A program made the position numbers and the translations under genes. A stretch of DNA of 64,000 bases from Bacteroidota bacterium (GTDB lineage Bacteria > Bacteroidota > Bacteroidia > Chitinophagales > Chitinophagaceae), in NCBI GenBank assembly GCA_023428755.1, contig JAEYWX010000017.1, positions 310,001 to 374,000 of the forward strand, given 5' to 3'. The notes beneath the pieces are model-generated. The model was not told the DNA's origin and made no database searches. It was given only the letters and a program-made list of their open reading frames with translations. Positions 43,260-52,616 of the stretch are shown here, one piece after another (position 1 is the first letter of the stretch; the number at the start of each line of letters is the position of its first letter).

Positions 43260-45053
43260 TTAATCATCTAACTTCAACACTGCCAGGAACGCTTCCTGCG
43301 GCACTTCTACGTTTCCGATCTGGCGCATACGTTTTTTACCCTCTTTCTGTTTTTCGAGGAGTTTCCGTTTACGACTTATATCACCACCATAACACTTTGC
43401 CGTTACATCTTTCCGCATGGCACTAATGGTTTCACGGGCAACGATCTTGGCTCCAATAGCAGCTTGTATAGCGATCTGAAACTGCTGACGGGGAACTAAC
43501 TCCTTCAGTTTTTCACACAGCTTTCTTCCGAAATCCTGTGCACGGCTGCGGTGGATCAACGCACTCAACGCATCCACTTTATCGCCATTCAAGAGCACAT
43601 CCATTTTAATGATATCTGCATCTCTGTAACCGATAGGGTTATAATCGAACGATGCGTAACCACGTGTTTGCGATTTCAATTTATCGTAAAAATCAAACAC
43701 GATCTCTGTGAGCGGCATTTCAAAGATCAACTCTACACGTGTTTGTGTGAGATAGCTTTGATTGATGAGGATACCACGTTTGCCCAAACACAAAGTCATG
43801 ATGTTACCAATATAATCGGGCTTGGTAATGATCTGTGCTTTAATGTAAGGCTCTTCAATTCTGTCCATGGCCGTTGGCTCGGGCATTTGTGCAGGATTGT
43901 TTACCTGTACTTTTTCACCACGAGTTGTATATGCAATAAAACTTACGTTGGGAACCGTAGTAATAACGGTTTGATTGAATTCACGTTCCAGGCGCTCCTG
44001 GATAATTTCCATGTGCAGCAATCCTAAGAAGCCGCAACGGAAACCAAAACCAAGTGCCTGCGATGTTTCCAATTCAAACGTAAGCGATGCATCATTTAAC
44101 TGCAGCTTGTCCATACAATCACGCAGTTCTTCAAAATCTTCTGTCACCACCGGGAAGATACCGGCAAACACCATCGGCTTTACTTCCTGGAAACCACGAA
44201 TGGCTTCTTTGGTAGGATTGGCCGCCAGCGTAATGGTATCACCCACTTTCACCTCTTTGGCATTTTTAATACCGGTGATGAGATAACCCACATCGCCACA
44301 GGTCACTTCTTTCTTCTCCGTCATCTTCAGTTTCAGGATACCGATCTCGGCTGCTTCATATTCCTGGTTGGTACTTACAAATTTTACTTTATCTCCTTTC
44401 TTGATGCTTCCGTTTAAGATCCGGAAGTACACGATAATTCCACGGAAGCTGTTGAACACGCTATCGAAAATGAGCGCCTGTAATGGTTCATCGGGCTTAC
44501 CAACCGGGGCCGGGATGCGTTCTACAATCGCTTCCAGTATTTCTTCAATACCAATACCTGCACGACCGCTGGCCAGCAAAATTTCTTCGGGTTTACAGCC
44601 GATCAGTTCAACGATCTGGTCTTTTACCTCTTCGATCATGGCTCCTTCCATATCGATCTTGTTGATCACGGGAATAATTTCCAGGTCGTTATCAATCGCT
44701 AAATACAGATTGGAAATGGTTTGTGCCTGGATGCCCTGTGCAGCATCCACCAGCAGTAAGGCGCCTTCGCAGGCAGCCAATGCCCGGCTCACTTCGTAGC
44801 TGAAGTCTACATGACCGGGTGTATCAATGAGGTTGAGGATATACTCCTGCCCGTCTTTGTGTTTGTAGTTGATCTGGATGGCATGACTCTTAATGGTGAT
44901 GCCTTTTTCCCGTTCCAGATCCATATCGTCGAGCACCTGGTCCATCATATCACGGTCGCTGATGGTGTTGGTTGTTTGTAATAAACGATCGGCCAGGGTA
45001 CTTTTTCCGTGGTCAATATGGGCGATGATGCAAAAATTCCTGATATTCTTCAT
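43260..45053 (-). CDS. lepA: Elongation factor 4 (LepA)
   Basis: Ribosome-associated GTPase that back-translocates stalled ribosomes. Its 597 residues are the normal length. The GTPase domain has AHIDHGKSTLADRLL (P-loop), DTPGHVDF and NKIDME; the EF-G-like domains follow, and the LepA-specific C-terminal domain ends in GDISRKRKLLEKQKEGKKRMRQIGNVEVPQEAFLAVLK. The start at 45053 gives MKNIRNFCIIAHIDHGKS, the usual N-terminus. Confidence 0.97.
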   Translation of the reverse strand: MKNIRNFCIIAHIDHGKSTLADRLLQTTNTISDRDMMDQVLDDMDLEREKGITIKSHAIQINYKHKDGQEYILNLIDTPGHVDFSYEVSRALAACEGALLLVDAAQGIQAQTISNLYLAIDNDLEIIPVINKIDMEGAMIEEVKDQIVELIGCKPEEILLASGRAGIGIEEILEAIVERIPAPVGKPDEPLQALIFDSVFNSFRGIIVYFRILNGSIKKGDKVKFVSTNQEYEAAEIGILKLKMTEKKEVTCGDVGYLITGIKNAKEVKVGDTITLAANPTKEAIRGFQEVKPMVFAGIFPVVTEDFEELRDCMDKLQLNDASLTFELETSQALGFGFRCGFLGLLHMEIIQERLEREFNQTVITTVPNVSFIAYTTRGEKVQVNNPAQMPEPTAMDRIEEPYIKAQIITKPDYIGNIMTLCLGKRGILINQSYLTQTRVELIFEMPLTEIVFDFYDKLKSQTRGYASFDYNPIGYRDADIIKMDVLLNGDKVDALSALIHRSRAQDFGRKLCEKLKELVPRQQFQIAIQAAIGAKIVARETISAMRKDVTAKCYGGDISRKRKLLEKQKEGKKRMRQIGNVEVPQEAFLAVLKLDD

Positions 45054-45137
45054 TCAGATCTCCTTCATTTTCAAGGCGGCAAAGATAGGTGAAAAGAGTG
45101 TGCGGAAAGCAGTGTGTGCAGGTAGTGGAAAGATGCC

Positions 45138-45171
45138 GGTGAGCCACCCCAAATACAGCGGGTGACTCACC
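45138..45171. repeat. Strong palindrome in the lepA leader
   Basis: GGTGAG-c-CACCC and GGGTG-a-CTCACC pair over a 9-base loop (one mismatch) 85 bases upstream of the lepA start. The surrounding sequence is AT-rich, so the GC-rich palindrome stands out. It may be a dispersed repeat or an mRNA leader structure. Confidence 0.5.
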
Positions 45172-45255
45172 AAGAAATGCAACCAATCCAACCCAAAATA
45201 TTATGCTTTCTATTGTTTCCTGATTATTCAACAAATTGCAATATCATTACATCAA

Positions 45256-45638
45256 ATGAAATTCAAATTTAATTCGGGCTATTTTTTTCATTCGTCGTTC
45301 TGCTTCTCATCGAAATCCTCATCGCTCTGTACATCACCGATAAAATCATTCGCCCCTATATCGGTGATCTGCTGGTGGTGATTCTGATCTACTGTTTCAT
45401 AAAATCGTTCTTTGCTACACCGGTAGTTAAAACAGCGATTGCTGTTTTGCTTTTTGCATTTGCAGTAGAAACCATGCAATACTTCAACCTGGTGCAGAAA
45501 CTCGGCTTACAACATTCAAAAGCTGCACGCATCATTATCGGCTCATCGTTTGAATGGAAAGATATGCTTGCCTACGTTGCCGGCACAACGATCATCATCC
45601 TGGTTGAATTGAGAAAAAAGGCGGCGAAAGGTGTCTGA
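45256..45638 (+). CDS. DUF2809-family membrane protein, frame interrupted at a 7-T run
   Basis: Membrane protein of unknown function. The frame opened by the ATG at 45256 (MKFKFNSGYFF) runs into TTTTTTT at 45282-45288. The rest of the family continues one base earlier (SFVVLLLIEILIALYITDKIIRPYIGDLLVVIL and onward to a C-terminal FEWKDMLAYVAGTT), a typical DUF2809 layout. One extra T, or a -1 ribosomal slip on T-TTT-TTT, would join the parts into about 126 residues with four membrane segments. Without it, only the downstream part starting at GTG 45375 could be made. The stop codon lies in a palindromic repeat. Confidence 0.75.
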
Positions 45639-45697
45639 CATCTTTGCTTTCCAAAATTTCGGAAAGGGAGGTCAGGACGCTGCAAGCGTAAGACACC
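45630..45697. repeat. Composite palindromic repeat overlapping the end of the DUF2809 gene
   Basis: GGTGTCT at 45630-45636 and AGACACC at 45691-45697 form outer arms. An inner hairpin, CTTTCC...GGAAAG, spans 45647-45666. The TGA stop of the gene lies in the left arm (45636-45638), so its last residues (KGV) come from the repeat. The layout resembles a REP-type element; copy number was not checked. Confidence 0.55.
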
Positions 45698-45774
45698 TAT
45701 ACAATACAGAAAAAAAGTACAGGCTACTTATCAGAATCACAGAAAAATTCTATCTTCCCTAAAACTTGCCATTC

Positions 45775-46110
45775 ATGGATACTGCTCAATTGCAGGATGT
45801 TTTTCTGCGCATTACCACACTTCAGCAACAAGGCCTCAAATCCGATGAAATTTTGAACCGATTGCTGGAAACCGGTTTACCTGATGATGCCGCACAGCAA
45901 TATCTCTCCGAATGGAAAAAAGCCCGTGATGAAAAGAAACGAAATGCAGCGTTTGTGTACTGTGGCATTGGTGTGTTCCTGCTAACAACCGGCTTTCTGT
46001 TTACACTTTTACTTTTTAACAGCGACAGCAATTTCAATTTTGCGCTGTATGGTTTAACCATTCTTGGTGTGGTGCTGGTGTTTAAAGGCATGATTGATTT
46101 GATGAGTTAA
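45775..46110 (+). CDS. Small two-span membrane protein of unknown function
   Basis: Of 111 residues from the ATG at 45775, the N-terminal 60 are helical and charged (DVFLRITTLQQQGLKSDEILNRLLETGLPDDAA, possibly a DNA- or protein-binding helix bundle). Then come two membrane segments (AAFVYCGIGVFLLTTGFLFTLLLF and FALYGLTILGVVLVFKGMI). No family recognised. A TTG three codons earlier is a less likely start. Confidence 0.6.
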   Translation: MDTAQLQDVFLRITTLQQQGLKSDEILNRLLETGLPDDAAQQYLSEWKKARDEKKRNAAFVYCGIGVFLLTTGFLFTLLLFNSDSNFNFALYGLTILGVVLVFKGMIDLMS

Positions 46111-46181
46111 ATATCTGCCGCTGCTGCTCGTGGTTACGGTTTTGCTTCTTATCTTCCCTGCTTTCAATAAATCAAAAAAGC

Positions 46182-47630
46182 ATGAGAAGCGTTTTATCTA
46201 TTTCCTTCCTGTTGCTACTTGTATCTGTACAAGCGCAAAAGAAAACAACGGTTGCCAAAGATGATCAACTGAAAACCCAGGTATCCACTTCCATTCAGGC
46301 CAATTACGATCAGTATAAAAGCATGGCATTCCAGATCTGGGATTATGCCGAAGTTGGTTACAAAGAAGTGAAGAGCAGTGCATTGTTGCAACAAACATTA
46401 AAAGACAATGGCTTTACGGTTGAAGCAGGTGTGGCAGGAATCCCAACTGCATTTGTAGCTACTTACGGTAGCGGACAACCGGTGATTGCCATCCTTGCCG
46501 AATTTGATGCATTGCCGGGATTATCGCAAACCAATGCAACTGAAAAAACAAGTGCAGGAAAAGATGCTGGTCATGCATGTGGCCATCATTTGTTTGGTGT
46601 TGCTTCTGTTGCATCCGGCATCGCCATCAAAAAATTAATTGAAGAAAAAAAGTTTACCGGTACTATTAAAGTATTTGGTTGTCCTGCGGAAGAAGGCGGC
46701 AGCGGCAAAGTATATCTTGTACGTGCCGGATTGTTTAAAGATGTTGATGTAGCCATCCACTGGCATCCCGGTAATGAAAACAGCATTACCATGACAAGTG
46801 CATTGGCAAACATGAGTGCTAAGTTTCGCTTCCGTGGCATATCGGCACATGCAGCAGCATCACCGGAACGTGGTCGTTCGGCACTGGATGGTGTGGAAGC
46901 CATGAACAATATGGTGAACATGATGCGTGAACATATTCCGCAGGAAACACGCATTCACTATGTAATTACAAATGGCGGAAAAGCACCCAATGTAATTCCC
47001 GATTATGCAGAAGTGTATTACTATGTGCGTCATCCAAAACGTGACCAGGTACAAAGTATTTTTAATCGTGTAGTAAATGCAGCCAATGGTGCGGCATTAG
47101 GAACTGATACAAAAATGGAATACGAAATGATTGGCGGTACACACGACCTGTTACTCAACCGCACACTGGCCGAAGTGATGCAAAAGAATTTAGACAAAAC
47201 AGGTGGTGTACCATACACTGCTGCAGAAGTTGAGTTTGGAAATAAGTTGCAATCAACATTTGGATTCCCTGCTCCTCCCCTTGCCAATGCAGGCACTGTA
47301 AAGCCATTGAAAATTGAAATGGATGCAGGTGGTGGAAGCACTGATGTAGGCGATGTAAGTTATGCTGTTCCAACTGTGGGTTTGCGTTCTGCCACATGGG
47401 TTCCTGGCACTGCTGCACATAGCTGGCAGGCAGTTGCCTGTGGCGGTATTGAGATAGGCACAAAAGGAATGATGGTATCGGCAAAAACAATGGCCATGAC
47501 AGCCATCGATCTTTTTCTACATCCAGAATTGATTGAAAAAGCAAAAGCAGAATTCAAACAACAGGTGGGCGATTATCAATACAAAGCATTACTCGGCGAT
47601 CGGAAACCTGCATTGAATTACAGAGATTGA
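46182..47630 (+). CDS. Secreted M20-family amidohydrolase (AbgB-like)
   Basis: Exported zinc hydrolase of the M20/amidohydrolase group, related to p-aminobenzoyl-glutamate hydrolase AbgB. The 482-residue protein has a signal peptide ending QAQ (about residue 19). Zinc-binding motifs follow: LAEFDALPG, DAGHACGHHLFG, PAEEGGSGKVYLVRAGLF and DVAIHWHPG, with GISAHAAASPERGRSALDGVEAMNNMVNMMR in the dimerisation domain and a C-terminal GTAAHSWQAVACGG with the last metal ligand. The amide substrate (peptide, acylamino acid or folate fragment) is unknown. Confidence 0.9.
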   Translation: MRSVLSISFLLLLVSVQAQKKTTVAKDDQLKTQVSTSIQANYDQYKSMAFQIWDYAEVGYKEVKSSALLQQTLKDNGFTVEAGVAGIPTAFVATYGSGQPVIAILAEFDALPGLSQTNATEKTSAGKDAGHACGHHLFGVASVASGIAIKKLIEEKKFTGTIKVFGCPAEEGGSGKVYLVRAGLFKDVDVAIHWHPGNENSITMTSALANMSAKFRFRGISAHAAASPERGRSALDGVEAMNNMVNMMREHIPQETRIHYVITNGGKAPNVIPDYAEVYYYVRHPKRDQVQSIFNRVVNAANGAALGTDTKMEYEMIGGTHDLLLNRTLAEVMQKNLDKTGGVPYTAAEVEFGNKLQSTFGFPAPPLANAGTVKPLKIEMDAGGGSTDVGDVSYAVPTVGLRSATWVPGTAAHSWQAVACGGIEIGTKGMMVSAKTMAMTAIDLFLHPELIEKAKAEFKQQVGDYQYKALLGDRKPALNYRD

Positions 47631-47651
47631 TCAAGTAACATTATTTTTTAC

Positions 47652-47677
47652 AAGGCTCTCTTTTGAAAGAGGGCCTT
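47652..47677 (+). terminator. Terminator of the M20 amidohydrolase gene
   Basis: AAGGCTCTCTTT pairs with AAGAGGGCCTT around a 3-base loop (one G-U), followed by TGTTTTG, 21 bases after the stop. Confidence 0.65.
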
Positions 47678-47727
47678 TGTTTTGCCATCATTCAGCAACC
47701 AGCTAATTTTGGTGCAAAGGAAACCAC

Positions 47728-48237
47728 ATGATAGAGCTTGCTACATACCGGGATGCCAAACAAATTGAACAACTGCTCAACAGTGCCTACCGGGGTGAAT
47801 CATCACGCAAAGGCTGGACAACAGAAGCCGATTTGATTGCAGGCGATCGCCGAACAGATGAAGTATCGGTACTGGAAGTAATGAACCAGCCCGGCAGTAT
47901 TATTTTAAAATACACTAATGAGCAGGGAAATATTATTGGCACTGTCAATCTGCAAAAACATGGCAACCGCCTGTACCTCGGCATGTTCAGTGTTTCGCCA
48001 ACAGAGCAAGGAAGTGGTATTGGCAAACAACTGCTCAAAGCAGCCGAAGATCATGCCCAAAAAGTACAATGCAGCAGTATCTATATGTCGGTGATCTCGT
48101 TACGAAAAGAACTGATTGACTGGTATAAACGACATGGCTATGCTGAAACCGGTGAGCGAAAGCCCTTTGTGGAAGATGACCTTACGGGCAAACACCTGCA
48201 ACCACTTGAATTTCTCATACTCGAGAAATTTATTTAA
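47728..48237 (+). CDS. GNAT-family N-acetyltransferase
   Basis: Acetyl-CoA-dependent acetyltransferase, 169 residues. The acetyl-CoA loop is seen in VSPTEQGSGIGKQLLKAAEDHA (about 90-111), followed by SVISLRKELIDWYKRHGYAETGE, typical of the GNAT fold's beta5-alpha4 region. Substrate is unknown; no neighbour suggests one. The ATG at 47728 has AAGGAAA shortly upstream. Confidence 0.85.
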   Translation: MIELATYRDAKQIEQLLNSAYRGESSRKGWTTEADLIAGDRRTDEVSVLEVMNQPGSIILKYTNEQGNIIGTVNLQKHGNRLYLGMFSVSPTEQGSGIGKQLLKAAEDHAQKVQCSSIYMSVISLRKELIDWYKRHGYAETGERKPFVEDDLTGKHLQPLEFLILEKFI

Positions 48238-48271
48238 CGGGATTCCCTATTTTCGTTAAAACTTACTACTT

Positions 48272-48529
48272 ATGGACTTACATCAGCAATTTGAGCAGGC
48301 AGTAGCCGAGAGTAAAGAACTCAGTGAGAAACCGAGCAACGATACACTTCTTCAACTTTATTCATTATACAAACAGGGAAGCGAAGGCGATGTAAATATC
48401 GACGCCCCATCGAATCCATTTGATTTTGTTGCCAAAGCAAAATATGAAGCATGGGCAGCTTTGAAAGGAAAAAGTAAAGACGCTGCTATGAGTGAGTATA
48501 TTGAGCTGGTTGCAAAATTGAAAGGTTAA
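48272..48529 (+). CDS. Acyl-CoA-binding protein
   Basis: Small soluble carrier of long-chain acyl-CoA, 85 residues, matching the ACBP four-helix bundle in full: LHQQFEQAVAESKELSEKPSNDTLLQLYSLYKQGSEGDV, AKYEAWAALKGKSKDAAMSEYIELVAKL. The acyl-CoA contact residues Tyr and Lys of LYSLYKQ and the W of EAWAALKG are present. Its stop is shared with the end of the convergent GT4 gene by a 4-base overlap. Confidence 0.92.
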   Translation: MDLHQQFEQAVAESKELSEKPSNDTLLQLYSLYKQGSEGDVNIDAPSNPFDFVAKAKYEAWAALKGKSKDAAMSEYIELVAKLKG

Positions 48530-49692
48530 TTTCTGTTTACGATCCTTTCATAAAGTTCCAGCATTTCTTTCCCGATTGTTTTGTATTGAAACTGTTGAAC
48601 AGCTTTTGCACTGATTGTTTCACGATCGTACGATGAAGCGTTTTGCAGATAGCTGTGCAATGCATCTGCTAATGCAGCGATATTACCTTCCTGCACCAGC
48701 ATACCATTGGAAGAATCGATCAATTCTGCAATGCCACCCACGTTGGATGAAAAAACCGGCAACCCGCAACAAAGCGCTTCGTTTACCACACAGGGAAGAT
48801 TTTCATATTTACTGAAATGTACCAACGCATCGGCTTGCTGCATTTCCTTTGCAACAGCCGCATACTGCAATATTCCTTTCCAGGCAATTTGTTTTGTTAA
48901 CCCTAACTCTCCTGCTAATTTCAAATCGGCAGTGGACGCCGGACCAATAAAGCTCATTTCCCAGTCGGTTGTTTTTTGATTCAATGCTGCCAATGCGTGT
49001 AAGATACCCGTAACGTTTTTCAATGGATGCATGAGTGACACATGAATGAAGCTTTTTCGTTTATTCGATGATGGCTTATAAAAAAACAAATCAGTGTCAA
49101 CTACGTTGCGGATCAATTGAACCTGCTGCACCCGAAACAATTCCTGCAAACGATGCAGCAACCAGTTGGAAACGGAACTTACAACAGCAGCCTGTTCAAA
49201 TGTTGTTTTGGTAATATGCCGGAAGTAACGATTTCGCTGAAAATAATTTTCCGGAATATGTTCATAATAAGCAGAACTATGTTCGGTCACTACAAATGGA
49301 ATTGCATACTTCTCTTTCACTTTAATCGCAACTGCACCAGCTTTTACCGGCACGTGTACATGAATAATGTCGGGTTTTCCGTTTTTCTGTATATATGCAT
49401 CAATCAATTGCTGATAAAAGCTTTGATAACGTTGATTGAAAAGAAGTTTTTGTAAAAACGGAATACCACTTGCCTGAAGTGGCAGAAAATAAACTGAAGA
49501 GGAAAGATTGCCTTCTGTTTTATGTTCTGCCCGTTGTTCTTTTTCGTTCTGTAGAAAATGAAAATTCTGTACAATGTGGATCACCTGCACTTCAGTGTAC
49601 AGCGATAAAGCCTTCGCCTGTCGTTCGATAAAATCACCATCAAACGGATCAACTGAATGCGGATACCAACTGCAAAGCCAGAGAATTTTCAT
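48526..49692 (-). CDS. Family 4 glycosyltransferase
   Basis: GT-B retaining glycosyltransferase, cytoplasmic. The 388 residues start with the GT4 motif MKILWLCSWYPHSVDPFDGDF, followed by DIIHVHVPVKAGAVAIKVKEKY and TEHSSAYY. The C-terminal domain has HPLKNVTGILHALAAL and the conserved KYENLPCVVNEALCCGLPVFSSNVGGIAELI (E-x7-E site). It begins in an ATGA overlap with the flippase gene, so it is part of a glycan-assembly operon. The sugar added is unknown. Confidence 0.92.
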   Translation of the reverse strand: MKILWLCSWYPHSVDPFDGDFIERQAKALSLYTEVQVIHIVQNFHFLQNEKEQRAEHKTEGNLSSSVYFLPLQASGIPFLQKLLFNQRYQSFYQQLIDAYIQKNGKPDIIHVHVPVKAGAVAIKVKEKYAIPFVVTEHSSAYYEHIPENYFQRNRYFRHITKTTFEQAAVVSSVSNWLLHRLQELFRVQQVQLIRNVVDTDLFFYKPSSNKRKSFIHVSLMHPLKNVTGILHALAALNQKTTDWEMSFIGPASTADLKLAGELGLTKQIAWKGILQYAAVAKEMQQADALVHFSKYENLPCVVNEALCCGLPVFSSNVGGIAELIDSSNGMLVQEGNIAALADALHSYLQNASSYDRETISAKAVQQFQYKTIGKEMLELYERIVNRN

Positions 49693-51008
49693 ATTGCATC
49701 TGGTTTACGTGATGTAATTTTCTCCAGCAGCAGTTTGTAGAACAATATGCCATCTGTTTTACGGAAAACCAGGAAATCAGAAAAGCGGCTTTGATATTCC
49801 TTGCGATGCATGAGCAATATAAAAGTCATGTAGCTGATATAACCAATGCTGCTCACTGCAGCTGCACCCGTAATTCCAAAACGGGGAATCACCAATAGAT
49901 CGCCAACAATAATAATGAGCAGCGCTATCAGATTACCTCTGAAATTGACACGCAACACTTTTTTTCCACTGTAGTAAGCGGCTAATAAATGGATAACAGA
50001 ATACGATAAAATTGCCGGCACCAGCAGAATAAATGGCAGATACATATTATTGAACGATTGTCCGAATACAAACGGGAACAACCAATACCCAACTCCGATC
50101 AATCCAATACAGGCAATGCTGTAAAACAAGATCAGGCCACGGGACAGCAACTGCATTTTTTCATTCATCTCTTCCCTCCTGCCGGAAGCTGTCATTGGAA
50201 AAACAACTGCTGCAAGAATAGACGGCAATACAAAAAACAATTGCGCCAGCTTACAAGCCTGTATATAATTTCCGAGGTCTGCATCACTGCAATATTTATT
50301 TACAAACCAATAATCGATCCGGTACATTAAAAATGTCATGGAGTTTGTTACAACCGCAATGAAAGCGAAAGATAAAAATGGTTTCACCAACTCTGCTGGG
50401 ATCAATTTCAGATCGCTCCATTTAAAATAGCGGACTAAAAAAGCAATCATCAGCAAAAAACCCTGCGCAGCAAATCCTGAAAAATAAAGCTGCACATATT
50501 TTTCATTACTTAGGAAGCCACGTACCCACTCATTATTCGGTACGAGTACAATGAGTATTACGTTCACAGTTACCAGTAACAGATTCGGCAGTACAAAATC
50601 CATCTTGGCATAAAACAAAGCCACGAAAAACGTAATCAGGAGATTACCTGTTAAAAAAGCGGTAGCTGAAAAATGAAACCCTGCCAGTTGCAATACACCC
50701 TCTTTTGGTATTTCCAAAGTACGGATGACAAACCATCCCGGCAGCATAATCAGTATTGTCCAGCCAACCGAAATCACCGCCAGTTGTGTTTCGTTCAGTT
50801 TTTTTTGTGAGAGATAGTAGCCCATCGGTGCTTCCAGACAAAAACTGATCACAATAAGTGTAAACGCCAGCAGGTTGATGATATAATAGATTTGCCCACT
50901 GCCATCAGCTTTAAAATGGCGGGCAACCAGAATTGCTAACAGAAAGACCGAAAGAAAATAAATTCCCCGCCACAGAATACTTGTCGATAATGCTTTGGCT
51001 AAATTCAT
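49689..51008 (-). CDS. Wzx/MurJ-like polysaccharide flippase
   Basis: Integral membrane protein, 439 residues with about twelve membrane segments, matching the polysaccharide biosynthesis (MATE-like) flippase group. N-terminal LSTSILWRGIYFLSVFLLAILVARHF and FAFIAVVTNSMTFLMYRIDYWF, with IPRFGITGAAAVSSIGYISYM near the C-terminus, are typical. It would move lipid-linked sugars across the inner membrane for surface polysaccharide or glycoprotein synthesis. Its stop overlaps the GT4 start. Confidence 0.88.
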   Translation of the reverse strand: MNLAKALSTSILWRGIYFLSVFLLAILVARHFKADGSGQIYYIINLLAFTLIVISFCLEAPMGYYLSQKKLNETQLAVISVGWTILIMLPGWFVIRTLEIPKEGVLQLAGFHFSATAFLTGNLLITFFVALFYAKMDFVLPNLLLVTVNVILIVLVPNNEWVRGFLSNEKYVQLYFSGFAAQGFLLMIAFLVRYFKWSDLKLIPAELVKPFLSFAFIAVVTNSMTFLMYRIDYWFVNKYCSDADLGNYIQACKLAQLFFVLPSILAAVVFPMTASGRREEMNEKMQLLSRGLILFYSIACIGLIGVGYWLFPFVFGQSFNNMYLPFILLVPAILSYSVIHLLAAYYSGKKVLRVNFRGNLIALLIIIVGDLLVIPRFGITGAAAVSSIGYISYMTFILLMHRKEYQSRFSDFLVFRKTDGILFYKLLLEKITSRKPDAI

Positions 51009-51052
51009 GCAGTTTCAAATATAAACTGAAGACCTTGGTTTTAAATCATTAT

Positions 51053-52606
51053 TTAAACAATTGCGTCAATCACTGTTACCATTTCACCTTTGTTAACCGT
51101 ATGAATAGCCTTATAGGGAACACTTACTCCCGGCAAATACTGAAAAACCTCTTTTTCAGTATACACCGTTTCGGTAAGCACTTCTATTTCATTGATACAT
51201 ATTCCATATCCATACTGAAAAGAAGCATTATTTTGGGCAGGACGATAGAGTTTTCCATTTTGTTCAAATACCCTACCCGCCGGACGACAGTTGGCGATGT
51301 TTGTAGCAACCGGGTTTTGGGGGTGCGAATGCCACTTCCCCGATAACAGATGATCCGTATAATACAGCAATAGCTGATCATTTGTACTACATGCAGCATG
51401 ATGTCTTGTTACTCCAAACATCCACCATTTGTTTTGATAAAAGAAAACAGTTGCGTCAATCAGCACTGTATCGGAAAGCAATTCATTAACGAATTCCCAT
51501 TGTCCGGGAAACTCTTTGCAACGGTACAATTGAACATTGTTCGCATCTGCTGTTTCAGGAATCATGAAATAGTTACCCTCCCATTTAAAAACAAATGGAT
51601 ACGAAAGATGATATGGTTTCTGAAGTACCGTTAGAATTGAATTATCAGGCTTAAGAACAGATATAACCCCTCTCCCTGTTTCTTCTGCATAATTTTCAAA
51701 GAAAATATACGGCTTCTCCTCGTGTTCAATTAAAAACGGGTCAGCATAGAATGAATTTGGAGGGAGGGCAATGTTTGTAAACGAGCTGAAATCTGGCTTA
51801 AGCACATTAAAATCTTTGCCTGTATAAGCAATTGTAAAGCGTTTTTGCTTTTTCGATTCCAGTTTGTACAAAATATAGCGTAAAACATTACGTAAAAACA
51901 GGAATAACATTTGCAGATTACCAGGTTGCCTAATTACTGAATACCTGATATTTTCCAATGGCTGCATGTGCTTAAAAAAAACTTCCTGGCCTGTTTCTGC
52001 CAATTCATTTAAACGATACCAAAGAAATGAGGATGATTTCCATGCGATAGAATTGAAATTATTTTTTACCGAGTACGGTACTGTTGCTGTACTGCAATGG
52101 TAAACATCAACCGGCGGAACATTCCTCTGATACACGATCAAATGACTACCGGTTACAGGGGAATGATGCATAACTTCCCAAAATGCTTTCGGATCACACG
52201 AAAAATAATCTCCTTCGCTAAATATAATCCGCCACAGTCCATGTGATGCAAAATCTTTATACTGCTCTTCAAAAAAAGAATCAGCTGAACTGTAAATTAA
52301 ATCCAACTGCATGTCTGCCACAACTGTTAAGTTATCTGCATCAACGAATTCGTGCACCCAACTAATCTCCCGCAAAGAAACTTTATTGGTTGCATCGTCT
52401 TCATTCGCAAACCAAAAACGTTCAAACCATTGAAACAGTCTTAGCAAACTATTCTCTTTAGGAGAAGGGCTACGGCCTTTTTGTACAAGTACCGATACCT
52501 TACCGGCAAGCCCTTTTTCTAAACAAGTCTGCAGCATGGTAAACTCCCATGCTTGTAAAGTACAACTCTGATCCACCAAAACTCCAATAGAAAAACCTTG
52601 TTTCAT
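51053..52606 (-). CDS. Glucosamine-inositolphosphorylceramide-transferase-like protein (GINT N-terminal domain)
   Basis: From the ATG at 52606 the protein has 517 residues. Residues about 1-230 recall a formyltransferase-like N-terminal region (SIGVLVDQSCTLQAWEFTML). The second half (FYADPFLIEHEEKPYIFFENYAEETGRG, YPFVFKWEGNYFMIPETADANNVQLYR, ATVFFYQNKWWMFGVTRHH, RPAGRVFEQNGKLYRPAQN) is a five-bladed propeller-like pattern shared with plant GINT1 and GH43-like folds. Function in bacteria is not established; a transferase role in glycan or glycolipid assembly fits the operon. The first ATG at 52639 lies inside the upstream gene and would add 11 residues. Confidence 0.75.
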   Translation of the reverse strand: MKQGFSIGVLVDQSCTLQAWEFTMLQTCLEKGLAGKVSVLVQKGRSPSPKENSLLRLFQWFERFWFANEDDATNKVSLREISWVHEFVDADNLTVVADMQLDLIYSSADSFFEEQYKDFASHGLWRIIFSEGDYFSCDPKAFWEVMHHSPVTGSHLIVYQRNVPPVDVYHCSTATVPYSVKNNFNSIAWKSSSFLWYRLNELAETGQEVFFKHMQPLENIRYSVIRQPGNLQMLFLFLRNVLRYILYKLESKKQKRFTIAYTGKDFNVLKPDFSSFTNIALPPNSFYADPFLIEHEEKPYIFFENYAEETGRGVISVLKPDNSILTVLQKPYHLSYPFVFKWEGNYFMIPETADANNVQLYRCKEFPGQWEFVNELLSDTVLIDATVFFYQNKWWMFGVTRHHAACSTNDQLLLYYTDHLLSGKWHSHPQNPVATNIANCRPAGRVFEQNGKLYRPAQNNASFQYGYGICINEIEVLTETVYTEKEVFQYLPGVSVPYKAIHTVNKGEMVTVIDAIV

Positions 52607-52616
52607 AAAAATCAAT

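Noticed and set aside
43551..44027. A 158-codon plus-strand frame opposite lepA
   Set aside because: Lies wholly inside lepA on the other strand and shows no domain features.
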